Assembly (NCBI RefSeq): GCF_014764705.1
Contig: NZ_JACXXG010000005.1
Span: 124,001 to 188,000 of the forward strand
Origin: Stutzerimonas kunmingensis
GTDB lineage: Bacteria > Pseudomonadota > Gammaproteobacteria > Pseudomonadales > Pseudomonadaceae
Reading direction: 5' to 3'
DNA: 64,000 nucleotides
The first letter of the stretch is position 1, and each line of letters starts with the position of its first letter. Below are positions 53,211 through 62,765 of this stretch, in pieces. The notes below the pieces were generated by a model, which was given only the letters and a program-made list of their open reading frames with translations, was not told where the DNA came from and did not search any database. The position numbers were made by a program, and so were the translations under genes.

Positions 53211-54398
53211 GTGAATTCCGTCACCAAGCCATCCGAAAGTTCATTCGATGCCCCAGACGTGCTGGCGCTGACTCGATCACTGGAGCTCTTTCGTCAGGTA
53301 TCCGGACAGCTTGGTGAATCCGAGGAGCTGTTGCAGGTACGCGTCGCCGAGCTCAAGGGGCAACTTGCCGAGGCCGGCGAGCTTCGACGACAGGAGCTGG
53401 AGGAGAAAGAGCGTCTCGCGCAGCGATTGCAGAGCGTTCTCGACCTGCTGCCAGGTGGCGTCATCGTGATCGATGGGCAGGGTGTGGTGCGCGATGCGAA
53501 CCCGGTTGCTCTTGAGCTGTTGAGCGAGCCACTCGTGGGGCACCCCTGGCGCGAGGTGATTGGCCGCTGTTTTGCGCCGCGGCGGGACGACGGGCACGAG
53601 ATATCGCTACGCAATGGTCGCCGCCTATCGATCGCTACGCGCTCGCTTGCCGGGGAACCTGGTCAGCTGGTGCTGCTCACCGACCTTACCGAGACCCGCC
53701 GACTCCAGGATCAGCTGGCGCGCCATGAACGGCTGTCGTCGCTAGGGCGCATGGTGGCTTCGCTTGCCCACCAGATTCGCACTCCGCTGTCCACCGCGTT
53801 GCTATATGCCAGTCACCTCGAGCAGGGTGGCCTGAGCGAACAGCAACAGCAGCGCTTCGCCGGTAGCCTCAAGGCTCGTCTGCACGAACTGGAGCATCAG
53901 GTCCGTGACATGCTGATCTTCGCCCGCGGTGATCTGCCGCTGAACGACCGACTGAGTCCGGCTGCGCTGTTGTCGGCGCTGCGTTCGGCCGGCGAGCCAC
54001 GTCTTCAGGGCGCCAGCGTGCGCTGGCAGTGTGACGTGCAGGGGGTGGAGGTGTTGTGCAATCGCGATACGTTGGTCGGAGCATTGCTCAATCTCATCGA
54101 AAATGCGTTACAGGCCAGCGTCGGGGCGCCGCGTCTGAAGGTCCACCTGTATCGCCGCGACGAAACGGTGCGGGTTTGCATAAGCGACTGCGGTAAAGGC
54201 ATCGACGCCGAAACACTGGGTCGGTTGGGCGAGCCGTTTTTCACCACCCGAACCACGGGAACCGGCCTGGGTCTGGCAGTGGCCAAGGCCGTTGCCCGAG
54301 CCCATCAAGGTGACCTGCAGTTGCGCTCGCGGCCAGGCCGCGGAACCTGTGCGCTGATGAGCCTGCCGCTGATTCCCGCCACTCACAAACCGGAGTGA
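53211..54398 (+). CDS. fleS: flagellar sensor histidine kinase FleS
   Basis: 395-residue soluble kinase: coiled coil (~25-75), PAS domain (~75-165; GGVIVIDGQGVVRDANPVAL), DHp with His187 (ASLAHQIRTPLS), and HATPase with NLIENALQA, DCGKGI and GTGLGLAVAKAV. It phosphorylates FleR to start the hook/rod tier. GTG 53211 is chosen because an upstream sigma-54 promoter puts the transcript start at ~53178; a GTG at 53118 lies before that. No TM segment, so it reads a cytoplasmic cue. Confidence 0.92.
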   Translation: MNSVTKPSESSFDAPDVLALTRSLELFRQVSGQLGESEELLQVRVAELKGQLAEAGELRRQELEEKERLAQRLQSVLDLLPGGVIVIDGQGVVRDANPVALELLSEPLVGHPWREVIGRCFAPRRDDGHEISLRNGRRLSIATRSLAGEPGQLVLLTDLTETRRLQDQLARHERLSSLGRMVASLAHQIRTPLSTALLYASHLEQGGLSEQQQQRFAGSLKARLHELEHQVRDMLIFARGDLPLNDRLSPAALLSALRSAGEPRLQGASVRWQCDVQGVEVLCNRDTLVGALLNLIENALQASVGAPRLKVHLYRRDETVRVCISDCGKGIDAETLGRLGEPFFTTRTTGTGLGLAVAKAVARAHQGDLQLRSRPGRGTCALMSLPLIPATHKPE

Positions 54399-54403
54399 CC
54401 TGT

Positions 54404-55792
54404 ATGGCCGCCACGATACTTCTCGTCGAAGACGATCACGCCCTGCGCGAAGCCCTAGGCATCACGCTGCAGCTTGGGGGCTACGATTACCGTGCCGTCG
54501 ATTGCGCCGAAGCGGCCTTGTGTGCGCTGCAGGAAGAGTCATTCGGCCTGGTCATCAGTGACGTGAACATGCCCGGCATGGACGGCCACGAACTGCTCTC
54601 GCTGGTTAGGCAACGCTACCCGCAGGTGCCCGTGCTGCTGATGACCGCCTTTGGCGCGGTAACGAGGGCGGTGGATGCGATGCGCCAGGGCGCTGTCGAT
54701 TATCTGGTCAAGCCGTTCGAGCCAGGCACATTGCTTGAGCTCTTGGGGCGTCATGTGAACGGCATCGCTGCTACCGAGGCAGAAGGGCCGGTGGCGCTCG
54801 AGCCGTCCAGCCAGCAGCTGCTGGCTCTTGCCCGGCGGGTGGCGCAAAGTGACTCCACCGTACTGATCTCCGGTGAGTCAGGCACTGGCAAGGAGGTGCT
54901 GGCGCGCTATATCCACCAGCAGTCACCGAGGCACTGCAAGCCATTTATCGCCATCAATTGCGCTGCCATTCCGGACAACATGCTCGAGGCAACCCTGTTC
55001 GGGCATGAGAAGGGCGCTTTCACCGGCGCGATTGCCAGTCAGCCTGGCAAGTTCGAGCAGGCCGACGGCGGTACTTTACTGCTCGACGAGATATCCGAGA
55101 TGCCGTTGGGGTTGCAGGCGAAACTGCTACGTGTGCTGCAGGAGCGAGAGGTCGAGCGGGTCGGTGGGCGGAAGCCTATCGCTCTGGATATTCGTGTGCT
55201 CGCCACCACCAACCGTGATCTCGCTGGCGAGGTAGCGGCGGGTCGCTTCCGTGAGGACCTCTATTACCGTCTTTCGGTTTTCCCACTGGCGTGGTCGCCG
55301 CTGAGGCAGCGCCCGGCCGATATTCTGCCGCTGGCCGAACGCCTGTTGGTCAGCCACGCCAGGAAGATGCGCCAGGCGCCTGCGCGGCTTTCGGCCGAGG
55401 CGCAGCGCTGCCTGGTGGCGCACGCGTGGCCGGGCAACGTGCGCGAACTGGACAACGCGATACAGCGAGCGTTGATTCTTCAGCAGAGCGGCATGATCCA
55501 GCCGCAAGATCTGTGCCTAGCGGGTGTGGGCGGTGTCACCAACTTGCCTGTCGCCAGTAGCGCGGCACAACCGTGCGAGGGCGCTGCAGGGGAGACGGGG
55601 GGCTGTTCCGGACTGGGGGATGATCTGCGCCGCCGCGAGTTCCAGTTGATCATCGATACCCTGCGTGCCGAACGTGGACGGCGCAAGGAGACGGCTGATC
55701 GCCTGGGCATCAGTGCGCGCACCCTGCGTTACAAGCTGGCGCAGATGCGCGACGCCGGGATGGATGTCGAGGCATCGCTCTACGCGGGCTGA
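54404..55792 (+). CDS. fleR: flagellar response regulator FleR
   Basis: 462 residues: REC with Asp53 ([12 protein letters not shown]), AAA+ sigma-54 activator domain with [14 protein letters not shown] and [10 protein letters not shown], and a Fis-type HTH ([17 protein letters not shown]). Activates class III genes such as fliK. ATG 54404 has GGAG upstream, inside the fleS stop region. In P. aeruginosa the next gene is fliE; here it is tpm. Confidence 0.96.
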   Translation: MAATILLVEDDHALREALGITLQLGGYDYRAVDCAEAALCALQEESFGLVISDVNMPGMDGHELLSLVRQRYPQVPVLLMTAFGAVTRAVDAMRQGAVDYLVKPFEPGTLLELLGRHVNGIAATEAEGPVALEPSSQQLLALARRVAQSDSTVLISGESGTGKEVLARYIHQQSPRHCKPFIAINCAAIPDNMLEATLFGHEKGAFTGAIASQPGKFEQADGGTLLLDEISEMPLGLQAKLLRVLQEREVERVGGRKPIALDIRVLATTNRDLAGEVAAGRFREDLYYRLSVFPLAWSPLRQRPADILPLAERLLVSHARKMRQAPARLSAEAQRCLVAHAWPGNVRELDNAIQRALILQQSGMIQPQDLCLAGVGGVTNLPVASSAAQPCEGAAGETGGCSGLGDDLRRREFQLIIDTLRAERGRRKETADRLGISARTLRYKLAQMRDAGMDVEASLYAG

Positions 55793-55853
55793 GCGCGCTC
55801 CCTTCAACCTCGCTCTGATAAGCTGCCGCCATCCTCATGATGGAGATTTCCAG

Positions 55854-56513
55854 GTGCACAAAGACTTCTGGCAGGAGCGCTGGGCTCGCAACGAGATTGG
55901 TTTCCACCTTGACGATGTTCATCCCGGCATGCGTCGCCACTGGCCGCGACTGGCGTTGCCTGATGGTGCGACGGTGCTGGTGCCGTTGTGCGGCAAGAGT
56001 CTGGATCTGACCTGGCTGGCCAAGCAAGGGTTCAATGTCGTGGGGGTGGAGCTGAGTGAGAAGGCTGTAGACGCGTTTTTCTCCGAGCAGCAGCTCGAAG
56101 CTGAAATTTCCCAGCGTGGGCCGTTCAAGGTCTATCGCTCCGGTACCCTGGAGATCCGTTGCGGCGACTTTTTCGCGCTCAGTGCGGCCGATGTCCTCGG
56201 GTGCCAGGCGGTCTATGATCGCGCCGCCTTGATCGCATTGCCGCACGCGATGCGTCAGCGGTACGCGGCACTGATGTCGAGCATCCTCCCGGCCGGCTGT
56301 CAGCAGCTTCTGGTTACGCTGGATTATGACCAGGCAGAGATGGAAGGCCCGCCCTTCGCGGTGGGTACGAGTGAGGTGCGCGACCTGTACGCCGCTGAGT
56401 GGAGCGTGGAACTGCTGGAAGCCAAGGAAGTGCTGGAGCGTAATCCGCGGATGCGCGAGCGCGGTCTGACGCGGCTCGAGGAGCACTTCCATTGGCTGCA
56501 ACGGCGGGTCTGA
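55854..56513 (+). CDS. tpm: thiopurine S-methyltransferase
   Basis: 219-residue SAM-dependent enzyme that methylates thiopurines and, in pseudomonads, selenium and tellurium species. Family features: KDFWQERWARNEIGFH at the N-terminus, SAM motif VLVPLCGKSLDLTWLA, VVGVELSEKAV, and YDRAALIALPHAMRQRYA. GTG start with GGAG 8 nt upstream. Ends in a hairpin shared with the convergent DUF2959 gene. Confidence 0.94.
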   Translation: MHKDFWQERWARNEIGFHLDDVHPGMRRHWPRLALPDGATVLVPLCGKSLDLTWLAKQGFNVVGVELSEKAVDAFFSEQQLEAEISQRGPFKVYRSGTLEIRCGDFFALSAADVLGCQAVYDRAALIALPHAMRQRYAALMSSILPAGCQQLLVTLDYDQAEMEGPPFAVGTSEVRDLYAAEWSVELLEAKEVLERNPRMRERGLTRLEEHFHWLQRRV

Positions 56514-56520
56514 CCCGCCG
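56502..56520. terminator. 8-bp stem overlapping the tpm stop codon
   Basis: CGGCGGGT-CTG-ACCCGCCG, perfect, between convergent tpm and the DUF2959 gene; the tpm TGA is inside it. No T run, so termination strength is uncertain. Confidence 0.35.
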
Positions 56521-56538
56521 CTTGTAATGCTGCGGCGA

Positions 56539-57183
56539 TCAGCCGTCGGCCTGTAAGCGGCGGATGAACGTGTCGGCCTCGTCGATGGCGCGCTGCATGT
56601 CAGCCATCAGCTGGTCGACGTTGCCCTGCAGCGTGCGGTACTCCCCGTGCAAGGCGCTTATCGCGCGAGCATTGAGGTTGTGCTTGAGAAACAGCACCTG
56701 ATCGCGCAGAACGCTGAGCACCGGGTCGATGCGTTTCTCCGCCGCTTTCATCCGCTGGATCAGCGTTCGGTATTCGGTGCGGGTCCGGTTGAGTTCTTTG
56801 GCGCTGGCGGCTTTCAGGCTGGCGTTGCTGTATTGCTTGAGTTCGCTTTCCCATTCCCTGAACAGCGCGTCGGCCACGTCTTCGACCGCTTCGATGCGGG
56901 CGCGGACGTCACGCGCACTCGCTACGCTGGCTTCGTACTCTTCATTGAGTGCGTCGTAACGCTTCTCCAGATCGCCGCCCTTGACCTCGACGACGCTGCG
57001 ATAGCGCTCCAAAGCATCCTTGAACTGCTGTTTGGCTTCCTGCTGCGCGTCACGCGACTCCTCCACACGATCGACCAGGATATCGCGCTTATGGATACCG
57101 GCCTTCTCCATCGCTGAATAGTAGGCGCTCTGACAGCCGCCGAGCGCGAGCAGTGCGAAGCAGGCGAATATGAAACGACGCAT
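56539..57183 (-). CDS. DUF2959-type coiled-coil lipoprotein
   Basis: 214 residues. Lipoprotein signal (IFACFALLALGGC, Cys17), then a long helical, charged protein with several coiled-coil runs (KRDILVDRVEESRDAQQEAKQ; EALEDV-like repeats). The start YYSAMEKAGIHKRDILVDRV is typical of DUF2959. Function unknown; likely periplasmic, attached to a membrane. Downstream of htpX on the same strand but separated by a terminator. Confidence 0.85.
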   Translation of the reverse strand: MRRFIFACFALLALGGCQSAYYSAMEKAGIHKRDILVDRVEESRDAQQEAKQQFKDALERYRSVVEVKGGDLEKRYDALNEEYEASVASARDVRARIEAVEDVADALFREWESELKQYSNASLKAASAKELNRTRTEYRTLIQRMKAAEKRIDPVLSVLRDQVLFLKHNLNARAISALHGEYRTLQGNVDQLMADMQRAIDEADTFIRRLQADG

Positions 57184-57220
57184 GGCGATTCCTTGTATGC
57201 GGGTTGAGTCTGCATAGACA

Positions 57221-57246
57221 AAAGAAAAGGGCGACTTGCGTCGCCC
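57221..57246 (-). terminator. terminator of htpX
   Basis: GGGCGAC-N4-GTCGCCC on the minus strand, followed by TTTTCTTT. Lies 18 nt after the htpX stop. Confidence 0.75.
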
Positions 57247-57264
57247 CTGTTGCGTTCAGTGCAA

Positions 57265-58137
57265 TTAGCCGCGCTGGCGGAGCGCTTCGATGCGGTCTTC
57301 CAGCGGCGGGTGGGTCATGAACAGCCCGGCGAGGCCATGCTTCAGCGAACCGTTGATGCCGAATGCCTTGAGCGTGTCGGGCATGTGAACCGGCATGCCC
57401 TGTTCGGCACGCAGGCGCTGCAGGGCGCCAATCATGGCGCTGGTGCCGGCCAGTTGGGCACCGGCCTCGTCGGCACGGTACTCGCGTTTGCGCGAGAACC
57501 ACATGACGATAATGCTGGCGAGCAGACCCAGTACCAGTTCGGCAAAGATCGTCGCGACGAAGTAGCCGATGCCGTGGCCGTCCTCGTTTTTCAGGATCGC
57601 CTTGTCGACGAAGTTGCCGAAGATACGTGCGAAGAACATGACGAAGGTGTTTACCACACCCTGGATCAGCGCCAGGGTCACCATGTCGCCGTTGGCCACG
57701 TGGCCGATCTCGTGGGCAAGCACCGCTTTCACTTCATCCGGCGAGAAGCGCTCGAGCAGCCCCTGGCTGACCGCCACCAGTGCGTCGTTGCGGTTCCAGC
57801 CGGTGGCAAAGGCGTTGGCCTCGTAGGCCGGGAAAATGCCGACTTCGGGCATCTTGATGCCGGCGTCGCGCGACAGTTGCTCGACTGTCTGCAGCAGCCA
57901 CTGCTCGTGACGGGTGCGCGGCTGGCTGATGATTTCCGTACGCGTACTCATCTTCGCCATCCATTTGGAGATGAACAGCGAAATGAGCGAGCCCGCGAAG
58001 CCGAAAACCGCACAGAAGACCAGCAGGCTGCCGTAGTTCTGGCCGGTATAGCGATCGACCCCGAGCAGCTTCAGGGTGATGCTGGCGATGACCAGTACCG
58101 CAAGGTTGGTGGCCAGGAACAAGAAAATGCGCATCAT
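57265..58137 (-). CDS. htpX: membrane protease HtpX
   Basis: 290-residue zinc metalloprotease of membrane-protein quality control. Zinc motif HEIGH at residues 142-146; two N-terminal TM helices ([38 protein letters not shown]) and two more after the active site; third ligand Glu in YRADEAGA. Complete. A sigma-70 promoter lies 42 nt upstream; no heat-shock (sigma-32) element was found. Confidence 0.95.
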   Translation of the reverse strand: MMRIFLFLATNLAVLVIASITLKLLGVDRYTGQNYGSLLVFCAVFGFAGSLISLFISKWMAKMSTRTEIISQPRTRHEQWLLQTVEQLSRDAGIKMPEVGIFPAYEANAFATGWNRNDALVAVSQGLLERFSPDEVKAVLAHEIGHVANGDMVTLALIQGVVNTFVMFFARIFGNFVDKAILKNEDGHGIGYFVATIFAELVLGLLASIIVMWFSRKREYRADEAGAQLAGTSAMIGALQRLRAEQGMPVHMPDTLKAFGINGSLKHGLAGLFMTHPPLEDRIEALRQRG

Positions 58138-58178
58138 GTTGCGGCAGACTCCAGGGTAGGAATTGAAGAACGATAGGC

Positions 58179-58207
58179 TATATAAGGTGCGCCCTTGAGC
58201 TATTCAA
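58179..58207 (-). promoter_or_regulatory. sigma-70 promoter of htpX
   Basis: On the minus strand: TTGAAT (58207-58202), 17-nt spacer, TATATA (58184-58179). Transcription should start near 58172, ~35 nt before the htpX ATG. Confidence 0.65.
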
Positions 58208-58225
58208 CCGGGCGACTATTTCAAG

Positions 58226-58696
58226 CTATGTCGCTTGTCCATGGAGGCTGGGATGCAGTGGTGCGCCGGACTGGCTTTCGAACATCAATCGGGCCAACTG
58301 AGCGATGCGCTCGCTGTTCGCGCACTTCAATGCCTCGCGAAGCTGATGGGCGAGGCTGGCCTGAATGCGCAGCACGCTGGGAGGGAGGCTGAGGTCGTCG
58401 GCGATCTGTCCAGGCACCGCTCGTGACAGGCGCACGAAGCCTTTTTCGGTGAGCACCGCCTGGTCCAGCGCCTGGAAATGAATGGTGCTCTCGTAACGCA
58501 GATAGCCCTCCTCGGCGAGCCAGAGCAGGGCACCCAGGCAGCTCTGGTGGCGTTTGGAGGGAAGGCCGAACTCATCCGGCTCTTCCCGGCCGATCAGATC
58601 TTCTACATACAGTGAGACCTTGCGTGGGAAGGCCTGATAGAGCATCAGCAGGCCACCCGCTGCGTCCTTGTAGAAATCGTCGATCTGCAAATCCAT
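58226..58696 (-). CDS. conserved hypothetical protein, winged-helix-like
   Basis: 156 residues, no signal or membrane segment. The first ~90 residues alternate helices and a short beta-like hairpin (HQSCLGALLWLAEEGYLRYESTI; QALDQAVLTEKGFVRLSR), the look of a winged helix in which EEGYLRYE and TEKGFVRLS would be the wing and last helix. The tail is helical. It begins 3 nt after alaA on the same strand, so it is likely co-transcribed. I do not recognise a family. Confidence 0.7.
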   Translation of the reverse strand: MDLQIDDFYKDAAGGLLMLYQAFPRKVSLYVEDLIGREEPDEFGLPSKRHQSCLGALLWLAEEGYLRYESTIHFQALDQAVLTEKGFVRLSRAVPGQIADDLSLPPSVLRIQASLAHQLREALKCANSERIAQLARLMFESQSGAPLHPSLHGQAT

Positions 58697-58699
58697 CGC

Positions 58700-59911
58700 T
58701 TACTGGTGGTAGGTCTTGAGGAAGTTGCCGATGCGGCCAATGGCCTGCTCCAGATCGTCGACGCGGGGCAGGGTGACCACGCGAAAATGATCCGGCCATG
58801 GCCAGTTGAATGCAGTGCCTTGAACGATCAGCAGCTTCTCGGAAAGCAGCAGGTCAAGCACGAACTTCTCATCGTTGTGGATCGGGCAGATCTTAGGGTC
58901 AATGCGCGGGAACGCATACAGCGCGCCCATGGGTTTGACGCAGCTGATGCCCGGGATGTCGTTGAGCAGCTCCCAGGTACGGTTACGCTGCTCTAGCAGG
59001 CGGCCCGGCGGTAATACCAGATCATTGATGCTCTGGTAGCCGCCCAGTGCAGTCTGAATCGCATGCTGCGACGGTACGTTGGCGCACAGGCGCATGTTGG
59101 CGAGTATATCCAAGCCTTCGATGTAGCTCTGCGCCCTGTGCTTCGGCCCGGAAATCGCCACCCAGCCCGAACGGAAGCCGGCAACCCGGTAGGATTTGGA
59201 CAGCCCGTTGAAGGTAAGGCAGAGCACGTCCGGCGCCAGCGAGGCGGTGGAGATGTGTACGGCGTCGTCGTAGAGGATCTTGTCGTAGATTTCGTCGGAG
59301 AACAGAACGAGCTTGTGCTGGCGCGCAAGCTCGACCATGCCTTCGAGCACTTCCTTGGGGTAGACCGCGCCGGTGGGGTTGTTCGGGTTGATCAGCACCA
59401 ACGCCTTGGTGTTAGACGTGATCTTGGCCTTGATATCGGCCAGGTCCGGCCACCAGTTGGCCTGCTCGTCGCAAAGGTAGTGCACCGGCTTGCCGCCGGC
59501 CAGGCTCACCGCAGCGGTCCACAGCGGGTAATCCGGGGCAGGGATCAGCACTTCATCGCCATTGTTCAGCAATGCCTGCATGGACATGACGATCAGCTCG
59601 GACACACCGTTGCCGAGGTAGATGTCTTCGATGCCGACGCCTTCAACCTGCTTCTGCTGGTAGTACTGCATGATCGCCTTGCGGGCGCTGAACAGACCTT
59701 TGGAGTCGCTGTAGCCCTGGGCAGTGGGCAGGTTGCGGATCACGTCCTGGAGGATTTCCTCCGGTGCTTCGAAACCGAACGGCGCCGGGTTGCCGATGTT
59801 CAGCTTGAGGATGCGATGGCCTTCCTCTTCCAGGCGTTTGGCGTGCTTGAGCACGGGCCCGCGGATGTCGTAACAGACATTGGCAAGCTTGTTCGATTTG
59901 CTGACCTGCAT
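58700..59911 (-). CDS. alaA: alanine transaminase AlaA
   Basis: 403-residue fold-type I aminotransferase that makes alanine from pyruvate and glutamate. PLP lysine Lys239 in NGLSKSYRVAGFRSGW, plus the family's NPNNPTGAVY and SDEIYDKI. N-terminus (KSNKLANVCYDIRGPVLKHA) is characteristic of AlaA. Same length as E. coli AlaA within two residues. Divergent from msrB across ~190 nt. Confidence 0.93.
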   Translation of the reverse strand: MQVSKSNKLANVCYDIRGPVLKHAKRLEEEGHRILKLNIGNPAPFGFEAPEEILQDVIRNLPTAQGYSDSKGLFSARKAIMQYYQQKQVEGVGIEDIYLGNGVSELIVMSMQALLNNGDEVLIPAPDYPLWTAAVSLAGGKPVHYLCDEQANWWPDLADIKAKITSNTKALVLINPNNPTGAVYPKEVLEGMVELARQHKLVLFSDEIYDKILYDDAVHISTASLAPDVLCLTFNGLSKSYRVAGFRSGWVAISGPKHRAQSYIEGLDILANMRLCANVPSQHAIQTALGGYQSINDLVLPPGRLLEQRNRTWELLNDIPGISCVKPMGALYAFPRIDPKICPIHNDEKFVLDLLLSEKLLIVQGTAFNWPWPDHFRVVTLPRVDDLEQAIGRIGNFLKTYHQ

Positions 59912-60101
59912 GATCCTGAGTGTCCCGAAGTGAAAACGCGCCAGTTCCGGAAATGGCTGGCCGCGCTTGGCATGAACCCGGGCGCCTTGGCAGTCGGAAA
60001 CCCCGCTGCCAGACTAGGCGTCGAAGAGGGACGCATGATACGTGCGCCCCGACCACCGGAAAAGGTACGGATCGGCCTTTTTTGAGCTGAGGAGTGTATC
60101 A

Positions 60102-60500
60102 ATGGACAAGCTGGAAAAACCGCTCGACGTCTGGCGCGAGGAGCTCTCCGATGAGCAGTTCCAGATCTGCCGGCTGGGCGCCACCGAGCGTCCCTTCACG
60201 GGTAAGTACAACGACACGAAGACACCTGGCATCTACCATTGCGCCTGCTGCGACACGCCACTGTTCGATGCGGATGCTAAGTTCGATTCCGGTTGTGGCT
60301 GGCCCAGCTATTTTCAGCCGGTCAGTGATACCGCTATCGCCAGCCTGGATGATTTCAGTCACGGTATGCACCGGATCGAGGTCAGGTGCGCACGCTGCGA
60401 TGCTCACCTCGGTCATGTTTTTCCCGACGGCCCGCAGCCGACCGGGTTGCGCTACTGCATCAATTCCGCCTCTCTCAACCTGAAACCGCGCGAAGCCTGA
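60102..60500 (+). CDS. msrB: peptide methionine-(R)-S-oxide reductase MsrB
   Basis: 132-residue cytosolic repair enzyme. Zinc cysteines in two CxxC pairs (Cys47/Cys50 and Cys96/Cys99); catalytic Cys119 in [10 protein letters not shown]; resolving Cys65 in SGCGWPS. Start ATG 60102 behind GAGGAG. 26 nt before the glutathione peroxidase gene, with which it forms an oxidant-defence operon. Confidence 0.96.
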   Translation: MDKLEKPLDVWREELSDEQFQICRLGATERPFTGKYNDTKTPGIYHCACCDTPLFDADAKFDSGCGWPSYFQPVSDTAIASLDDFSHGMHRIEVRCARCDAHLGHVFPDGPQPTGLRYCINSASLNLKPREA

Positions 60501-60526
60501 GCATCGTCGGTTGCAAGGAGCCTCGC

Positions 60527-61009
60527 ATGCACGACCCTTTGCTGGACATTCCCTGCGTCACCATCGAGGGCGAGCAGAAGAGGCTCGCGGATTTCAATGC
60601 CAAGGTGCTGCTGGTGGTCAACACGGCCAGTCAGTGTGGTTTTACCCCGCAATACAAGGGGTTGGAAGCGTTGTGGCAGCGTTACGGCGAGCGCGGATTG
60701 ATCGTGCTCGGATTTCCCTGTAACCAGTTCGGCAAGCAGGAGCCAGACGGCGAGCTGGAAATCGCAGCATTCTGCGAACGCCGCTTCGGCGTTTCCTTTC
60801 CCCTTTTCGCCAAAGTCGAGGTGAACGGTGGGGATGCTCATCCGCTCTTCATTGAATTGAAAAAGCGCGCACCTGGGCTGCTGGGTAGCAAGGCGATCAA
60901 GTGGAATTTCACCAAGTTTCTCATCTCTGACCAGGGTAGGGCGGTGAGGCGTTTTTCTTCTCGCACCACGCCGGAGGCAATGGCCGCGGAAATCGAAACA
61001 TTGCTTTGA
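60527..61009 (+). CDS. glutathione peroxidase family thiol peroxidase
   Basis: 160 residues. Peroxidatic Cys37 in NTASQCGFTPQY, then the conserved GFPCNQFGKQEP and IKWNFTKFLI, which complete the Cys-Gln-Trp-Asn tetrad. It reduces peroxides with thioredoxin or glutathione; the Cys form (not Sec) usually prefers thioredoxin. Downstream of msrB. SD AAGGAG before ATG 60527. Confidence 0.93.
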   Translation: MHDPLLDIPCVTIEGEQKRLADFNAKVLLVVNTASQCGFTPQYKGLEALWQRYGERGLIVLGFPCNQFGKQEPDGELEIAAFCERRFGVSFPLFAKVEVNGGDAHPLFIELKKRAPGLLGSKAIKWNFTKFLISDQGRAVRRFSSRTTPEAMAAEIETLL

Positions 61010-61058
61010 CTGCTACTTAAGTGATGTTGCGTTTCGCCTGCCTGATTGCCTGTTGTCG

Positions 61059-61081
61059 GGTCCGGTCCAGCCGGGCCTTTT
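61059..61081 (+). terminator. candidate terminator after the peroxidase gene
   Basis: Stem GGTCCGG with CCGGGCC (7 bp, one G-T wobble), loop TCCAG, then TTTT. It lies 17 nt before the next ATG, so it could equally mask that gene's ribosome site. Confidence 0.4.
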
Positions 61082-61097
61082 CGTCTCTGGAGTCATC

Positions 61098-61988
61098 ATG
61101 GATGTCGAGTTGAAAGCCTTCCTGCAGCGTGCCGAGGGACTGCTGGCGCGTATCGAGCCGCTGCTACCTGCCAAGCCACCGGTCATCGATTGGGATCGTA
61201 CCTTTGCGGCGCGCTGGCAGCGTGATGCTCGCAGCGGCTTTCTGGCACCGCTGGAAGTCAGTCTGGATCTGAGTCTGGCCGATCTGATCGGCATTGATCG
61301 CCAGCGCGATCTGCTGTCCGCCAACACGCGCCAGTTCGTCGATGGATTGCCGGCCAACCACGTGCTGTTGTGGGGCGCCCGTGGCACCGGCAAGTCGTCG
61401 CTGATTCGCGCGTTGCTGGCCGAATACGCCGCGGATGGGCTGCGTCTGATCGAAATCGAGCGTGACCATCTGGCGGACCTGCCACGCGTTGTCGAACTGT
61501 TGGCCGGGTTACGACAGGCATTCGTCCTGTTCTGTGACGACCTCTCGTTCGAGGCGGGAGAGGGCGACTATCGCGTGCTCAAGAGTGTGCTGGATGGATC
61601 GCTGGAGCGTGCGCCGGAGAACGTGCTGTTGTACGCCACGTCTAATCGCCGGCACCTGGTCCCGGAACGTCAGAGTGACAACGAGAACTGGCAGATGGTC
61701 GACGGCGAACTGCACCCGAACGAAGCGGTGGAAGACAAGATCGCGTTGTCCGACCGCTTCGGTTTGTGGCTGTCGTTCTACCCCTTCACCCAGCAGCACT
61801 ACCTCAGTGTGGTACGCCATTGGATCGATTCGTTGGCGCGGCGGGCCAGCCTCGATTGGGCGTGGAGCGAAGCCCTTGAGAAGGATGCGATTCGTTGGGC
61901 AACCGGGCGCGGCAACCGCAACGGTCGCTGCGCCTACCAGTACGCTCGGCAGTGGGTGGGTAAGCGTCTGCTCGAAGCGCGAGGCTGA
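61098..61988 (+). CDS. DUF815-type ATP-binding protein (AAA-like)
   Basis: 296 residues. P-loop GARGTGKS at 93-100, Walker B VLFCDDLSFE, sensor YATSNRRHL, and an arginine-rich C-terminal helical part (WATGRGNRNGRCAYQYARQW). Matches the DUF815 ATPase family, conserved but uncharacterised; the N-terminal ~70 residues include the substrate or partner domain. ATG 61098 with CTGGAG upstream. No operon partner is obvious. Confidence 0.85.
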   Translation: MDVELKAFLQRAEGLLARIEPLLPAKPPVIDWDRTFAARWQRDARSGFLAPLEVSLDLSLADLIGIDRQRDLLSANTRQFVDGLPANHVLLWGARGTGKSSLIRALLAEYAADGLRLIEIERDHLADLPRVVELLAGLRQAFVLFCDDLSFEAGEGDYRVLKSVLDGSLERAPENVLLYATSNRRHLVPERQSDNENWQMVDGELHPNEAVEDKIALSDRFGLWLSFYPFTQQHYLSVVRHWIDSLARRASLDWAWSEALEKDAIRWATGRGNRNGRCAYQYARQWVGKRLLEARG

Positions 61989-62051
61989 ACGTATTTGCTG
62001 AGGTCGTCAAGGCGGCCTGCTGCGTGACTTCACAGCGGGCGTGATCGGAAC

Positions 62052-62729
62052 TCAGGCGGTAGCGGCCTTGCCCATTTCCTTGAGCTTGGCGTTCATGCGC
62101 TGCTCGTCCGGCAGGATGCCCGCGACCGATGGCAATGCCAGCATGCGTGCATGATGTGCTGCGAGGTCGGGCCAGCGCTGCGCGTCGAGCTGTTCGCCAC
62201 CGTGCGCCATGTTGATCAGTTGGCAGGCGACGGCGATGTCCGCCATCGACAGTTGGTTGCCGACGAGGAACTCCCGCTGGGCGAGTTGCTGCTCAAGGTA
62301 ATCGAAATGCGGCGGTAGCTTCTGCTTCAGCGCGGCCTGCACTGCCTCTTCATTGCAGGCTTGACCGGCGGTCGGCTTAAGGATGCGGTTGCGGAAAACG
62401 GTAAAGGTGGCCAGAGGTGCCAACTCGTAGTCTGCGTACTTTTCCAGCCAGCGGACCCGCCCGCGTTCCTGCGCGTTGCTAGCGTAAAGGGCAGGCGTAT
62501 CGGGATAGGCCTCCTCGAGGTACTGGCAGATCACGCTGGAGTCAGCGAGGGTGCAGTCGCCGTCCTTGAGCGCCGGGATGCGTCCCAGTGGATTGATGGC
62601 CAGGTACCATTGCGGAGGCGTGAAGGGCATGACCGTCTCTAGCTGATAATCGAGCCCCTTTTGCCTGAGGCACAGGCGCACCTTGCGCACGAACGGTGAG
62701 AGGGGAACGCCATACACGGTCAAGGTCAT
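62052..62729 (-). CDS. glutathione S-transferase family protein
   Basis: 225 residues. Thioredoxin-fold N-terminal domain (LTVYGVPLSPFVRKVRLCLRQKGLDY; GRIPALKDGDCTLADSSVICQYLE with the Asp-Ser glutathione site) and an all-helical C-terminal domain (~90-215; FLVGNQLSMADIAVACQL). Possible catalytic Ser at position 11 or Tyr5. Substrate unknown. Convergent with the DUF815 gene. Confidence 0.9.
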   Translation of the reverse strand: MTLTVYGVPLSPFVRKVRLCLRQKGLDYQLETVMPFTPPQWYLAINPLGRIPALKDGDCTLADSSVICQYLEEAYPDTPALYASNAQERGRVRWLEKYADYELAPLATFTVFRNRILKPTAGQACNEEAVQAALKQKLPPHFDYLEQQLAQREFLVGNQLSMADIAVACQLINMAHGGEQLDAQRWPDLAAHHARMLALPSVAGILPDEQRMNAKLKEMGKAATA

Positions 62730-62765
62730 GGGATTTCTCCGTAGCAGATCAGGGCTGATGAGCTA

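Noticed and set aside
58202..58240. Heat-shock (sigma-32) promoter for htpX
   Set aside because: A CTTGAA occurs upstream on the minus strand, but no CCCAT-type -10 follows at the right distance; a sigma-70 site fits exactly.
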